From: Acanthochlamys bracteata
Lineage: Eukaryota > Streptophyta > Magnoliopsida > Pandanales > Velloziaceae
Assembly: GCA_019914995.1 (NCBI GenBank)
Contig: CM034127.1
Coordinates: forward strand, 11,594,001-11,658,000
DNA length: 64,000 bases
Direction of reading: 5' to 3'
This document shows, piece by piece, positions 12,164 to 23,916 of this stretch (positions are counted from its first letter, which is position 1; the number at the start of each line of letters is the position of its first letter). The notes below the pieces were generated by a model that ran no database searches, was not told the origin of the DNA, and was given only the letters and a program-made list of their open reading frames with translations. Both the position numbers and the translations under genes were made by a program.

Positions 12164-14845
12164 CTACACTTCCACTCTCCACACGATCTTATCCCTGTCC
12201 TCTAGTGATCTATCCACTGCCGCAACCCTTGCTCGATGACTTCCAATGGTGTTTTTTCCCCTCTCCCCAAGGGACAGCTCTGAAGCTTCACTGATTGACC
12301 CACATCTTACATCTGCGGGTGGGATAAAACAGTCCACTGATAATCCAGGAACATTAAAAGCCACCTCCTCAATGGTCCAAGCCTCTTCCATCCTAGTCCT
12401 AGTGTGGCTCATGGTCACTTCCCCAAAACGGAATAGAGTGACCACAGAGCGGCCAGAGTGTGCAATCATTATACCTTCTACTGGGCGATAGTCATCAAGA
12501 AAGGAATTAATGGTGGTCTCCCAGTAGACAGCATCACCACCAGAATTGGATTGGATTCGAGTTAAGTGAGAGTCTTCCATATGAACGAGAAGTCCAGTCC
12601 TCTGGCTAAAGTAGCCAAACAGTACATGCCTAATTATCTCAGCCGGTCCCTCACTGCGAGCCTTAAGTGTCTGTGGATCTGAAGAGAGCTTGAGAATGAA
12701 GCAATCTTCGCCATTGACCTTCTTCTCTCCTATGCATCTTGCATTTGCGAACATACTGGCAGTGGTCAATGGGTCAAGACCCTGTTAAGACAAGTTGCTT
12801 CAGAATGGCTAGAATCAAGTGAAACATTCTTAACTAATAGAATCAAGGAAGAGTCTGTTAAGAGAAGTACACAGAACATATACCTGGAGGGCACGACGAA
12901 GTGGACGGACAGGGCCCTTGGCAGCATGGGCACCAAGCCATGGGGTGTGCCGCCACACAAGCTTGCCATTGCAACCGGCATGGACCTTGCTGCCACCAAC
13001 AGCAAGTTCTACATACCACATATCTGGTAACATTTGCCAGAGAACAAATCCGCCAGATTCAGCTGATCGAGACGACCTTCGGTTACGTACAACCTTTGTT
13101 GCAGTTTCAAACTCAGAAGCGAGCATGTGGACTCGTCCCATGGCATAGGAATTTCTAATGGTGCCCTGAAGTTTCAGGCCACCAGAAGCAGCAGTGTACT
13201 GCTGGAGTATGTATTGCGCGGAGGAGGTTTCCTACGAACAGATGCAAACAAAAATTACAATCAGGAGAAGATTTGCTTCATATTGAGTTTGATCAATCAT
13301 TTTCAGAAATGAACAGTGCATTGAACTGCATGGAGAATATTTACATACATAAAAGCATGCCTGTTTTCTTTTAGGGCGAAGCGAACAAGATTAGAAAGAA
13401 TTTTACTGATAGTTAATCTAAATCATCATTTTTAAGGAAGTTTGAATCTTGACTTACAGATCCATGGAGAGACCCATGAAGAGATCAGTCCATCAAAAAC
13501 AGAAAACAGGTAAGGGAAGAAACAAAACACCCGCTAACAACCTCAAGGTAAAGTAAAGGTATTACAGGGTTCCAAAATGGTACATAAACCGGTTGTTATG
13601 AGGGGAAATACCAACCACACAAGAAAAACAAAATGCATGTGTTTATCATGCAGAAGCTACCAGAACCCAATATGCCAAATAAAAATCACAGAATCAAGAC
13701 ACATAAGAAGCCTCAGCAAAAATAAAATCCAAGAAACAACCACATTATTATCATGGAACCATTGAAGTCTGTAGTGACAAAACATTCATAAAGAACAAGT
13801 AACTTACTAAAACACCAACAACTACCAGAAAATCCAAAAAAAAAACAAAGTAATTCGCACAAAGAGCAGTCCAGAAGCTGAAAAATTCATGAGGCGAAAA
13901 TTTATTCATAAGCAAAAACGTAAGAACCAAGAGGCAGATTTCCAAAATAACTATAAGAAAATTATAAAGAACAGTTTTTCAAGTGAAGATCTACAAGAAC
14001 AACAACTTAAACGAAACATAAAACATAAATAAAAAACTTCTTCAATGTGAGAACTGAGAAGTGCTTTTCAGTAGAGAACCAGAAGAACAATAACCTTACA
14101 TTCATAAACATTTACGTATTTTTCATAGCAAAATTTTCATATATATATAGACAAAGAGAGAGAGAGAGAGAGAGAGAGCAAAGAGAAGCAAAAAAAATTA
14201 AGATAACAAAATTTACTATAAAGAAGAAATTTTTTCAGTTTGATAAGAGGCAATGCTCACAATGGGTGTGTCCTTGACGCTGAGATGCGGCAATGGATCG
14301 AGCGTGCTGACCCTCACAGGCGCCAACGGCGCTCCCATCACTCCCAAAAGCAGCCTGAGATCCGATTTCCAGCTCCCTACCGCTGCTGCTCCTCCGCCAC
14401 CAACCGCCGCCGACACTGACGGAGCTCTCGACAGCTGTCCCCACTTCACCCACTGGCCCCACCCTTCCCTCCTTCCCCCTTCCGCCGCCACCGCCGTGGT
14501 TAATCCTTCTGCTTCCGGTCCTTCAGCTAAGGGAGCTAATACTTCTCCTCCTGGACGGAAGCTTCCCGATCTCGCCACAACAAACTGCTGTTGTTGATCT
14601 AACGCTAAAGACTGCGATTGCTGGTGTTTCTTCTTCCGCCTATGAGAAAGAAGCCCTGACACAGGAGAAGTACTTCTCCGCCTTCTAGAAGTTTCTTCTT
14701 CTACTTCTTCAACTGCCTGCACCGTTGGTGCTGCTGCAGTCGGTGAAGGAGGACTCTTTGAACATCCACGGCGGCTTCTTGCTGGAGAAAGACCACGCAC
14801 TACTTCTTCCTTCAATGCTGCAAAGAATCCTTGCTTCTTCTCCAT
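12164..14845 (-). CDS. DUF620 family protein
   Basis: Three exons: 14261-14845, 12884-13231 and 12164-12781, in phase, giving 516 residues. The N terminus MEKKQGFFAALKEEVVRGLSP is characteristic of this plant-specific family, as I recall it. Residues about 20-130 are low-complexity Ser/Arg/Gln-rich. The conserved part starts around SDLRLLLGVMGAPLAPV and runs through TPIETSSAQYILQQYTAA (formed across intron 1), FVLWQMLPDMWYVELAVG, then GLDPLTTASMFANARCIGE and the exon-3 domain ending in VWRVEV. No signal peptide or membrane span is evident. The biochemical function is unknown; the core has some look of a lipoprotein-carrier-like beta fold, but that is speculation. Intron 1 is 1029 bp and holds a GA microsatellite. 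Confidence 0.92.
14155..14178. repeat. (GA)n microsatellite in intron 1 of DUF620 gene
   Basis: Run of GA dinucleotides about 80 bp inside the intron from the exon-1 donor. Confidence 0.85.
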
Positions 14846-16280
14846 TTCTACAACCAGTACAACAGAGCTTAAGCAACCACGAATGGTTCAAAACAGAATT
14901 CAACCGAAAATACTCAATCTTTTTAAAGGTTACTAGACTACACTGAAGCAGAAGGTAATGGATTTGATTTAAATAAGAAAAATTGAACCTTTTGCGTTTG
15001 GAGTGGGATTTGAAGAGAAAGAAGATAAAAGAGTGAAGAGCGTGGAGAGTGAAGAACAGAACATAACAGAACAGAACAAATGGGAACGAAATGAAAGGGG
15101 AGAAAATTGTTAATAAATAAAGATGTTGGTGTAGGGTAGAAAATATCAGGCTTGCGCCAACAGACCAGAAACGACAAAATGCGCCAGTTTGGAGTCCTTT
15201 CACCTTCGGTTGATGTTACCCCCGACTGGTTTACACTGGTGATTTGATGGAAGTTAAGTCAGTATAGTGCAGAGGTGAAAGTACCGGGTGGTGATGGGAA
15301 GACAGTGCCGTTAGGTGAAGATTCGGCGGACGACTAGACTTACGGAAGTTGACGCGGCGGACGCCGGAGAAAGTGTAGAAAGAATTTTTAACTATAGGTC
15401 CTTTAATAATACATTTAGCGATACGCTTCTGCTTCATATTTCAAAATTGATTGTTAGTTAATATGTTAAGATCTCTGCTAATAAATATTGCGGAAGTCTT
15501 ATTTTGCAAAATATGACCGGAACTTGTCACGTGATCAGAAAGAGGGTAGTGAAGTGATTATCAACACTGAGATTCTGAGAAGCAACATGTCGGTAGGTTA
15601 ATGATTGATTAACAATAACCTGCCTAGCTAATTTGGTTTGAGTTTGAACTTCTATTACCTAATATTTTTTATTTTTCATAACCATATAAAATTTTACATT
15701 GATTGGTAAATTCGAAGTTCACTTAATTCTTTGTCCGCAGCGAAGTAATTTTCAAAATATTTCTTTTATCACTATAAGTATAATGTTTGGAATACGTGAA
15801 ACAAAGAAACAGGATGTTTCCCAAATCTGAATTTTCCGGGAGTTCGATAGCGATAGTGATATAATGTCGTAGCGGTTAGATAAAACTTCGACCTACGTAC
15901 CTAAGGAGACTATAATATTAATCCAAACTTTGTCCACCCCGTCTCTATCGAGTCCATATACTAATATTATCCACCCACATTCTGCACCAACTCATTCAAA
16001 TCCAATTCGTGATAGAAGAAGTAGTATTGACTTGTTATAAGCCATACCAATCATTATTGTAAGATAATTTTTATAACCGTGAAAAGTACATTGCACATAC
16101 GTGCCCAAGACTTTTGCTAAAAAGGGGGCCCATTATATTTTGTCAAGCAGCAGCAGCAGCTAACACAGTAAATTAACTCACAAATAGACATCAATCTGTT
16201 TATCATTCATTTCATTTGTTTTCATTCACAGAAGATGTGTTGCATAACATGCCAAACCAGTAACAAAACCACAAAAAAAA

Positions 16281-16327
16281 AATATATATATATATATATC
16301 TATATCTATATATATATATAGATATAA
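16281..16327. repeat. (TA)n microsatellite
   Basis: TA dinucleotide run broken by a few C and G bases (TATATCTATATC...). Confidence 0.85.
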
Positions 16328-17411
16328 AATGATGAAATTAAACTGACACAAAGATTCAGTAATTGGGCGGGGTCAAAGTCGTCTCCAATATCCAATGAAC
16401 TCAGCGGACTTGGCCCACTTAATGATGCCTTCTGTTGTTTTGTTGTCTGCGGACTCTCTACAATTGTACAAGGCCCAATTCTTCATCCCTGCTTCTGTTT
16501 CTGTGCTATTTTTTCTAACAGTCATTTTCAGGAATACTTGGCGAGCATTCCGTTATGTCCATTGTTCGCTGCCGCCTCGGGAGACATGCCGCTGCTTCGC
16601 CGATCGCTGCTTCGATTGCGGTATTGTTATATCAAGTTCACTGATACACCTTTACGTTATATACTGAGAACTAACAAGCTAGATAGATGAAACCAAATTG
16701 TATTCATAGAACTTCTTGCCTCTACTAGAGGCCTATTTATGGGGTGAAGTCCCTCTACAAAGGAACTCCCTCACACATCAACTACTACAAATCACTAGAA
16801 CTAGATAACTAGAGTTTCACAAAAACTAAAACACCCTAGTGAACTCAGCACTAGCGCTGCATTGTGCGCCCCGGTTCTCTCAGCTGTCAGGACTTGCAAC
16901 CTGGGCAAGTTCTGCAGCTGTTCCCTGAATGCCTACTCCTGCGAGGCCGCCCTGCTGAAGCTTCCTCAGTGGTTGCTTTTGCCTTGCCTAACATTCTCCA
17001 ACTATGTACTATCAAATTTGGCGAATTACTTGCTCGGGTACTCCTTTTATCCTTTGTTCGTGTCTTTTTTCAGTTGAAGCTAGTTGATAGATTGCTGAAG
17101 TGAATCATGGGGGAAAAAAAAAACTTTGTATCATATGTTTCTTTCTGTTTGTTGTATCCACTCGACAACTTTTCAGTCTCTGTAAAGGGTAGATTTCACT
17201 TCTTTCAAAATCCAAATGCTGCAAACTTAGAGCAGGATCGCATCTAATTCTATATATGATGATAAATCTCTCTGTTACATTGTCTCTCTTTGATCTCGTT
17301 TCTCTTGGTTCATAATTTTCATAAATGGTTCATCGTCTAATTCTATATGGTCGCATAAATGGTTTTCTAGTTGCTTGCTGTCATCATTCGACTCCTCATC
17401 AAAGAATCTTA

Positions 17412-19143
17412 TGGTGCGTTTGGATGAAGAGTTCATAAAGAGAAAGAAATAGAAGTGAAAGAAGGGATAGGAAAGGAAGAAAAAGGAAGGGAAGAAGAAA
17501 ATTTTAATAGTGTTTGAATAAATTAGTAAAAGAAAAGAAATGTAAAAGTAAATTGTGTTTGAATTAGAAAAATAATGAAAGAAAAAATGTGAGTAAAAAG
17601 ACAAAAATATTCTTTTTATTTATATAAATTTATATAATAATTATGTTTATTATTTTATTTGTAAATATGTTTGTCTCATAAATTTATATAAAATTTATCT
17701 TATTTTGAAATTATTGAATACATATTTATTTCTATAGTTGTTTATAAAATAAAAAAATTTATTTTCTTGATGAAAATAATAATATGTGCATATGATAGGA
17801 ATCAAAACATTCTGTCTTTATCTGAGTTTGTTAAATTGTCAAGAGAAATATGAAGTTTGCATCAGAAGAAATACATACCAAAATCAAAATAAGGGTGGTT
17901 TAAAAAAATACAATTTTCCGCAAGAACAAAGCTCAAATTTTATCTATGTAAAAATTTGATATTACAATTAAATAAAAACTCCAACCGTAGACATTCAATA
18001 TAAGCAGCAGCAAAATTTATGCAGTTTATCAACATAAGATGCACATTGAAAACTAACAGAAGAGATCACATAAGGATCAGATATATCAGCAGTACTTGTT
18101 GCCTGAGATCACAAGAATCTGCACCTTTCTTCTCATATCTGTAGTTTTCGCAGCCTCTCTTAACCTCCTTCTCATAAGAGTGAAGTTTCTTAACAATGCG
18201 CTTGCAAGTACCTGTCTCATCCATCAATGGTTATCGTTGCCAAAAACTTATCATTTCTCAGCAAAGAAAAACCATCACAGCTTTATCACACTGTGCTAAT
18301 GAATTACATTGATCTTCAACAAAATTCAAAAACAAACTGAATCGTTTGAGCATAGCGGTAATCATTAGCAACATAAGCTAGAATCTATCCTTCCAATCGT
18401 CTGAAATCTACCCAATTACCGCAGCGGCGTAAAGACGATGCAAGAGCAGCAGCCATAAGAAACAGCAGGATCGGCGGCGGTTGTCACGACCACGAAAAGC
18501 CCGCCGTCTTATGCGGCGTCGATTGTGAACATGAGCAGCACTGCGTCGAGCAGCGGCGTCGATGTATTGAGCACGAACACGGTTATCAGAGAGGGAATAA
18601 AGCAACACACAGTCGGCAACGTTTTGGAGTAGCAGCAGGGCCCTAGAGCAGCGACGATGCGCAAGCAACGGCGTTGAGGAGGAAGAAATGGCAATTGCGA
18701 AGAGCAGCTACACGTCGCTGTTCCAAGCAGCGGTTGATGTCGAGGAGTGGCAGTGTTGATCACGAGCAACGGCGTTGAGAACGAAGGAACAGCGGTGGCT
18801 CGTGGCGGCGATTGCTGCAGTGAGGAAGGAGATACCACAGCAAAGACCGATCGCCGACGAACGGGAGCGAGAGATAGCGCGGAGAGCGCAGGAGCGAGCT
18901 GGAGCGAAAATGCGAGGGCACAAATGAGAAAATTCTAGTGCCACCAAGCGCTGCCGATTCTGTCTTCCCCATTCCATCCTGATTTGGGATGTAACGATTC
19001 TACTCCTACACAGTAGATTTTTTCCCCGTACTTCCTCCGTTCCACCTCTCTTTCCAACAGTATATTGCGATCCAAACACAACACGGAGGGGAATCATTTT
19101 TCCTTCCCCGTTCCCTTTATGAACACCCGAACCAAACACTGCG
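17412..19143. mobile_element. Non-autonomous PIF/Harbinger-like DNA transposon
   Basis: The ends are imperfect inverted repeats. The left end reads TGGTGCGTTTGG and the inverted right end CGCAGTGTTTGG; in both, GTTCATAAAG begins at base 20, an exact match at the same offset. The element is flanked by TTA on both sides (17409-17411 and 19144-19146), the usual Harbinger target duplication. The length is 1732 bp. The interior is mixed: purine-rich then very AT-rich on the left, GC-rich (18420-18970) on the right. No DDE transposase or Myb-like frame was recognised, so it looks non-autonomous. Nested insertion could explain the mosaic composition. Confidence 0.65.
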
Positions 19144-20274
19144 TTAGTGCAATAGGTATGCATCGACAATGGCTATTGGTTGTTACCATTTAACTTAACT
19201 AGAAGTCAAGACAAATTTGATTGCGGCATTTCTAATTTGATCAGGAGGTGGAGCAGTTTGAGTGGCAGGCTGCTGTTGCATTTGAGTGAATATGTTAGGC
19301 ACTCGCATTCACTTTAAAGCAAATCAAGATCAAATTCCCTTGATAAGTAGCCATTTCTAATTATAAACTACACCTACTTGATGGCAGAAAGCCACAACAT
19401 GGTGAGTGATTAATTGCCCAACCAAAAAAGTAGAGCCTAAACATCTTTGGTCAATGCTGTAAGATGAAGTTATTAATGAGCACAACAATAATGGTAATAA
19501 CTGTAAGAAAAAAATTTTAGTACCACATTACTTAATAGTTGATTCATATAAGATTTGAGTCATCTCTACCCACTATGAATTGGTTTTGAAATGAGCCTAC
19601 TAGGTAGTGTCATTTATATTTACTAAAAAGCCTTTATAAAATAGAGTTCATTCTCAATTTTTTTAGCAAATAAATTTAATTGTTTTACTAAAATAATATA
19701 TATATTATACTAAGACATACATATATTTTTCAAATTTTATTATTTTAAATAATAAAAATTTATTGAGAAACTAAAAAATGTATGAAAATAAAAACTAATG
19801 TCATAAACACGGTCAAACATTTTCCTAAATGATGGATAGAAAGACAGTAAGCCATTTGCTTGCAGAGTGTAATCTGGTACTTGACCAAAGTCATTGGTTT
19901 GGTAGCTACTTGCAAATTTATTAATGTAGCAAGTGATCTCAATGATTCTTATCCTCGTCGTCTCAAGTCTTTGACTTAGGACAGGCTGCTCTTTAATTCG
20001 TAGAGCAAATTTTTATAATTATTGAGAACGGTAGATGCTGTAAAGAATAGGCAGAGATATTAAAAGCCTCGTGTACATTTTGGGATAAATATGAATAAAT
20101 ACTTTAATATGATAATTTAAAAATAACTGTAGTAGTTAGTTCATGATTTTAACTTGTTTACTTTAATTGGAATTTCTGAGTGATTTTGCTTGATGATAAC
20201 CAATGTACAAGTCGATAGGTTCAGACGAACTTTGTTATCACAATCTGCCTACCAAGGGCGTGTTCACCTATAAA

Positions 20275-20533
20275 AAGCGCGTTTGATAGTGTTTATAAAA
20301 TAAAATTTTTTTAAAATAAAAAATATTTTTATTTTTTTTAAAAATGAATTCTATGTTTTTTATTTTCAAAAAAATAATAAAAATATGCAATAAAAAAATC
20401 TCACTCCATAAAATTTTTCTACATTTTCTAAATTTTTAAATAAATTTTTATATATTTATAAAATATATATTGAAAAATATGAAATGGAGAAAAGTTGATA
20501 CACAGTTTATCATAAGCCGTGCGAAACGGGCTC
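20275..20533. mobile_element. AT-rich MITE, copy 1 of a local family
   Basis: 259 bp with inverted ends (left AAGCGCGTTTGATAG, inverted right GAGCCCGTTTCGCAC) and AAA on both sides as a possible 3-bp target duplication. The core is almost pure A/T and closely resembles the copy at 48506-48765 along its full length in the same orientation. It has no coding capacity. Confidence 0.65.
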
Positions 20534-21199
20534 AAACTGAGGTTTTAGAAATAAATTTATAAAAATAAAGTTTAAAAACACATTTAGTTTTTATATTTAA
20601 TCTGTATTAAAAAAATTTTTAAAGTGAAATTTTAGTTTTAAATTTAAAACTTTAAAGTGGGAGTTTTTGTGAGAATACATTTAGTTTAATTTTTTATATA
20701 TTTTATTTAAAAATAAGTTAGAATTGAAATTTTGAAAAGAAATTGAATTTATAACTTAGTAAATATGCCCCAAGTACGGTAGTCAATTATCTAAATGGTG
20801 CTTTAGCTAAACACTTAAAACTGACAATATGATCCAGATGCTTGCATTTCTTTCTGCAAACGGATGCCGCGGGTTAATTCGAGGATGTTACAGAGTACTT
20901 AAAATAAAAGAAAATTTTAAACCTAAAAAAAGTTATTGTGAAAGTTTTCTATAAAATGACTTGTTTTTTTTATCTCAATAAAATGATATTTTGACTTATA
21001 ATTTATTTGTTGCTTTTAAATTTTTAAAAAATAAAAAATATTATAAACATTTATAAAATACAAAAAGTAAAATAAAATAATGATAAACTTTTGATAAGCA
21101 CTATCAAGTGACATCATAGATATGTTTTAATTATAAAAAGTCTTTATTTTTTCAACATTTAAATTTGATCACTTTATTTATTTAAGTTATTAATTCGAA

Positions 21200-21363
21200 C
21201 TCTATTTTTATTTTCATACTAATTTTATTTACACTAAATTTAATTTTAAATTTAATTTATATATTTTAAATATCACTCTAAATTTTATTTTTATTAGATT
21301 TTATTTTTTATCAAAATTTATTTTCACTAAACTTATTTTTATTTAATTAAAACACACTCTTAG
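21200..21363. repeat. AT-rich dispersed repeat, related to 6670-6824
   Basis: Shares a run of blocks such as TTTATATATTTTAA, TATCAAAATTTATTTT and a right end AATTAAAACACACTCTTAG (AATTGAAACACGTTCTTAG in the other copy). The shared order of blocks suggests a common MITE-like ancestor; the left boundary is unclear. Confidence 0.4.
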
Positions 21364-22323
21364 GTTATGATAAAGAAAACTTTTATATCTCGATGCAGTA
21401 GCAATGCTTGCGTTTCAAAGAAGCTCTACCATTCAACAAGTAGATTTGGAAACATCCGCGCTTCTTCCCAGTTCCCAGTAAACAAAACACTCGTGCATTC
21501 TTTTTTCATCCTTTTTATCAGCAGATCTACTGCATGCAGCAGGGGAAAGTGACTTGAACCTTCTTTAATTTGCTTAATCGTGGATTCCAAATGCACTCAC
21601 TGTATGACAGCAGGAAGCATCACATGAAAATAGTCCAACTCATGATGATAACCTCGAAAGGAGAAAACAACGACTTCGAGTATTAGAAATCCGAAAAAGG
21701 AAGCATCAATCCGGTAGCCAGAGCTATTCTTCTCTGCTTTACATTGCAAGTCTCCAGCGAAGCATTTCCATTGAAACCGCGTCAAGTGAACCCGGTAGCA
21801 ATGCAAGTACGCAGATTTCCATGCTTGTTTGTACAGCTAAATACCCTTCAACGTATTAGCAAACCTAGTTTAATTCTTAATTAGTTACATTTCATGTATC
21901 CGTGCTTCTGGAAATCTTCATGTAAGAAAGGGGTATGTGATTGTTATAACGTTCTCCATCTGTTGGTCTCAATTGGCACTATCAGCTTGTTGAGCAAATC
22001 TTTTAGACCAAATGAGATGAACTAGTTAGGCTGAGACTGTTTCATGTAATTAACTTTCACCATTAGCTATCAGGAATTCATTAAGGTTAGTGTTGTGTTG
22101 TGCTAATAGCTTACTGCTGCACCATTCAAGTTCAAGGCTTCAACTTCTGACTCTGACTGATAGAGTTCTTCCAGACCAGTTTTGCTTTTCATATTCCAGA
22201 ACTTAGTAATGACTCTTTAATTACTCTTTTGGCTTTTTTCATTACAACTGGTCGGCTCTTCTTGTATGCCAGCACACAACCCACCAACCCTACCCACCCC
22301 ACTCTAAATCCCTTCATTACTCC

Positions 22324-22331
22324 TATAAATA
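22324..22331 (+). promoter_or_regulatory. TATA box of GASA gene
   Basis: TATAAATA, 119 bp upstream of the ATG at 22443, in a C-rich promoter context. Confidence 0.75.
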
Positions 22332-22442
22332 CCACACCAAGCTACCTCCAAGGATCCTCACTCGAAACACTAGTGCTAGCTTATCATCCTGCTTCACATC
22401 TTCAGTACTAAAACCTTGGTTCACTCCACCATTGAGACAACA

Positions 22443-22994
22443 ATGAAGGTTCTCACGGCAACATTGGCTCTCCTGGTTCTCTTGCTTGCCTTCTCCTACG
22501 TCCAGGCCATGGCCCCTGCTGCCCCTGTCTCACGTACGTTACTTTCTCTTCTAGAATACGTCTCGTGTTATGGATTAAATCGATAGGTTCAGTTTTAGCA
22601 AGATCAGTTGTCAGTTAAACGGAGTTGAAGGTTGTACATCACTAGTTTCAGAAATTCTGAGTTTAGTTATCTTTCTATTTCTTTGCAGGATAGAAGCGCT
22701 AGTTTTCCTGTAGTGAAAGTTATTTTTTATTATTAACTTGCCGTCTCTCCAAAAGCTTGAGTTATCTTGGTGCTAAAATTGTTTGGTGGCTTTTGGTTTT
22801 GTTCAGCAATTTGTGTCAACAAGTGCAACGACAGGTGTTCCAAGGCTGCTGTGCAGGACCGGTGCGACAAATACTGTCAGCTGTGCTGCATGCAATGCAA
22901 CTTCTGCGTGCCACGAGGCACATACGGCAACAAGGACGACTGCCCTTGCTACAGGGATATGCTCAATTCAAAGAAGAAGCCCAAGTGCCCATGA
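22443..22994 (+). CDS. GASA/snakin cysteine-rich peptide
   Basis: Two exons, 22443-22533 and 22807-22994, giving 92 residues; the junction falls within one codon (C/CA, Pro). Residues 1-22 form a strong signal peptide, followed by a short Ala/Pro spacer and the C-terminal GASA domain. The domain holds all 12 cysteines in family order (ICVNKC, RC, RC, YCQLCC, QCNFC, DCPC, KCP end) and conserved VPRGTYGN and CPCYRDM motifs. GASA/snakin peptides are secreted, disulphide-rich, often gibberellin-responsive, and act in growth, flowering or antimicrobial defence. Two poly(A)-type hexamers lie downstream (23033 and 23060). No frame defects are seen. Confidence 0.96.
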
Positions 22995-23916
22995 GAACTC
23001 AAGTTTGAATTTTTAGTAAAACATCGGCATAGAATAAAATGTTTCCTCTGGAATTATGAAATAAACGTGGAGGGTACAGGAGACCATTTTATTGGCGATT
23101 GTATTCTTGTATGGGGGTTTTCTTTTCCTTGCCGTATAATTAATGGGTGGTTTATTTGGATGAGGTGCCTGTTAAATGCTGTACATGGAAGAATTTATCA
23201 GTGAATGTTACAAATATTGGTTATAATGCTTTTCTTTTTCTGTCTTTTCATTAAATGTTTAATCTTATTTTCTCGTAAACTTGTATTCCAAAGTAGTACA
23301 CTATATACAGGCACTTTCTGTATTGTGCATTGAACATCAAATTTGAAGATGCTCATATACATGTAATGTAATGCAAGTTAATGTAATGTGCCTAAAATTT
23401 TATGTCAGAACCGAATCAAGATCATAGCATTCTTACAGCAACAGGAGTAACTTGAACTTGATCCATCACAGAAATAATGGACATCAACCATTTAGCACAA
23501 TTCTGCATACACAGTACATACTGAACATATAGCGATTCATTCGATAGAGTAATAAGCATCAATAGTTATATACAAGCATTTGACCATCCATGCAGTAAAG
23601 ACAGACTCCTTAACTGCCTAGTGACAAAAAATATATGGATCCTCTCGGAAGGCATTCTTCCTCTTCAACTTCTACTGTAACAATACCACAGCACTAAACG
23701 TGACCAACTCTGTGAGGAAGCTTCTCTTTAACTGCAAATAAGCACCTGACTAACAGCTGCTTGAAATCTGTAGCAGACTGCACAAAGCATGCTATCTTCA
23801 ATGTCTCGTACCAAGCAAAATATGCTAGGAGCTTCATCCTTCAAAATGTCGTATCTTGTGTATGTAAGTGTAGCCAGGAACTAAAGGGCCTCTTAAATAG
23901 TGTTAGATCTTATTAT
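22995..23916. other. Intergenic, converging gene ends
   Basis: About 0.9 kb between the ends of the GASA gene (+) and the aspartyl protease gene (-). Apart from the GASA poly(A) signals nothing is recognised; the right part is probably the protease 3' UTR. Confidence 0.5.
23033..23065 (+). terminator. Putative polyadenylation signals of GASA gene
   Basis: AATAAA at 23033-23038 and again at 23060-23065, 39 and 66 bp past the stop codon. Confidence 0.5.

Larger units (their letters stand above)
14846..22442. other. Repeat-rich intergenic region
   Basis: About 7.6 kb between the DUF620 promoter and the GASA gene. It holds a TA microsatellite (16281-16327), a Harbinger-like element (17412-19143), a 259-bp MITE (20275-20533) and an AT-rich repeat (about 21200-21363), listed separately. 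The stretch 16395-17103 is less AT-rich and has several short open frames, but none resembles a known protein. No reverse transcriptase or transposase sequence was recognised. Confidence 0.5.

Noticed and set aside
14253-14597. 114-residue ORF on the + strand
   Set aside because: Antisense to exon 1 of the DUF620 gene.
18408-19169. Several overlapping ORFs on both strands
   Set aside because: They lie in the GC-rich interior of the Harbinger-like element; none has a transposase motif and the frames overlap without codon preference.
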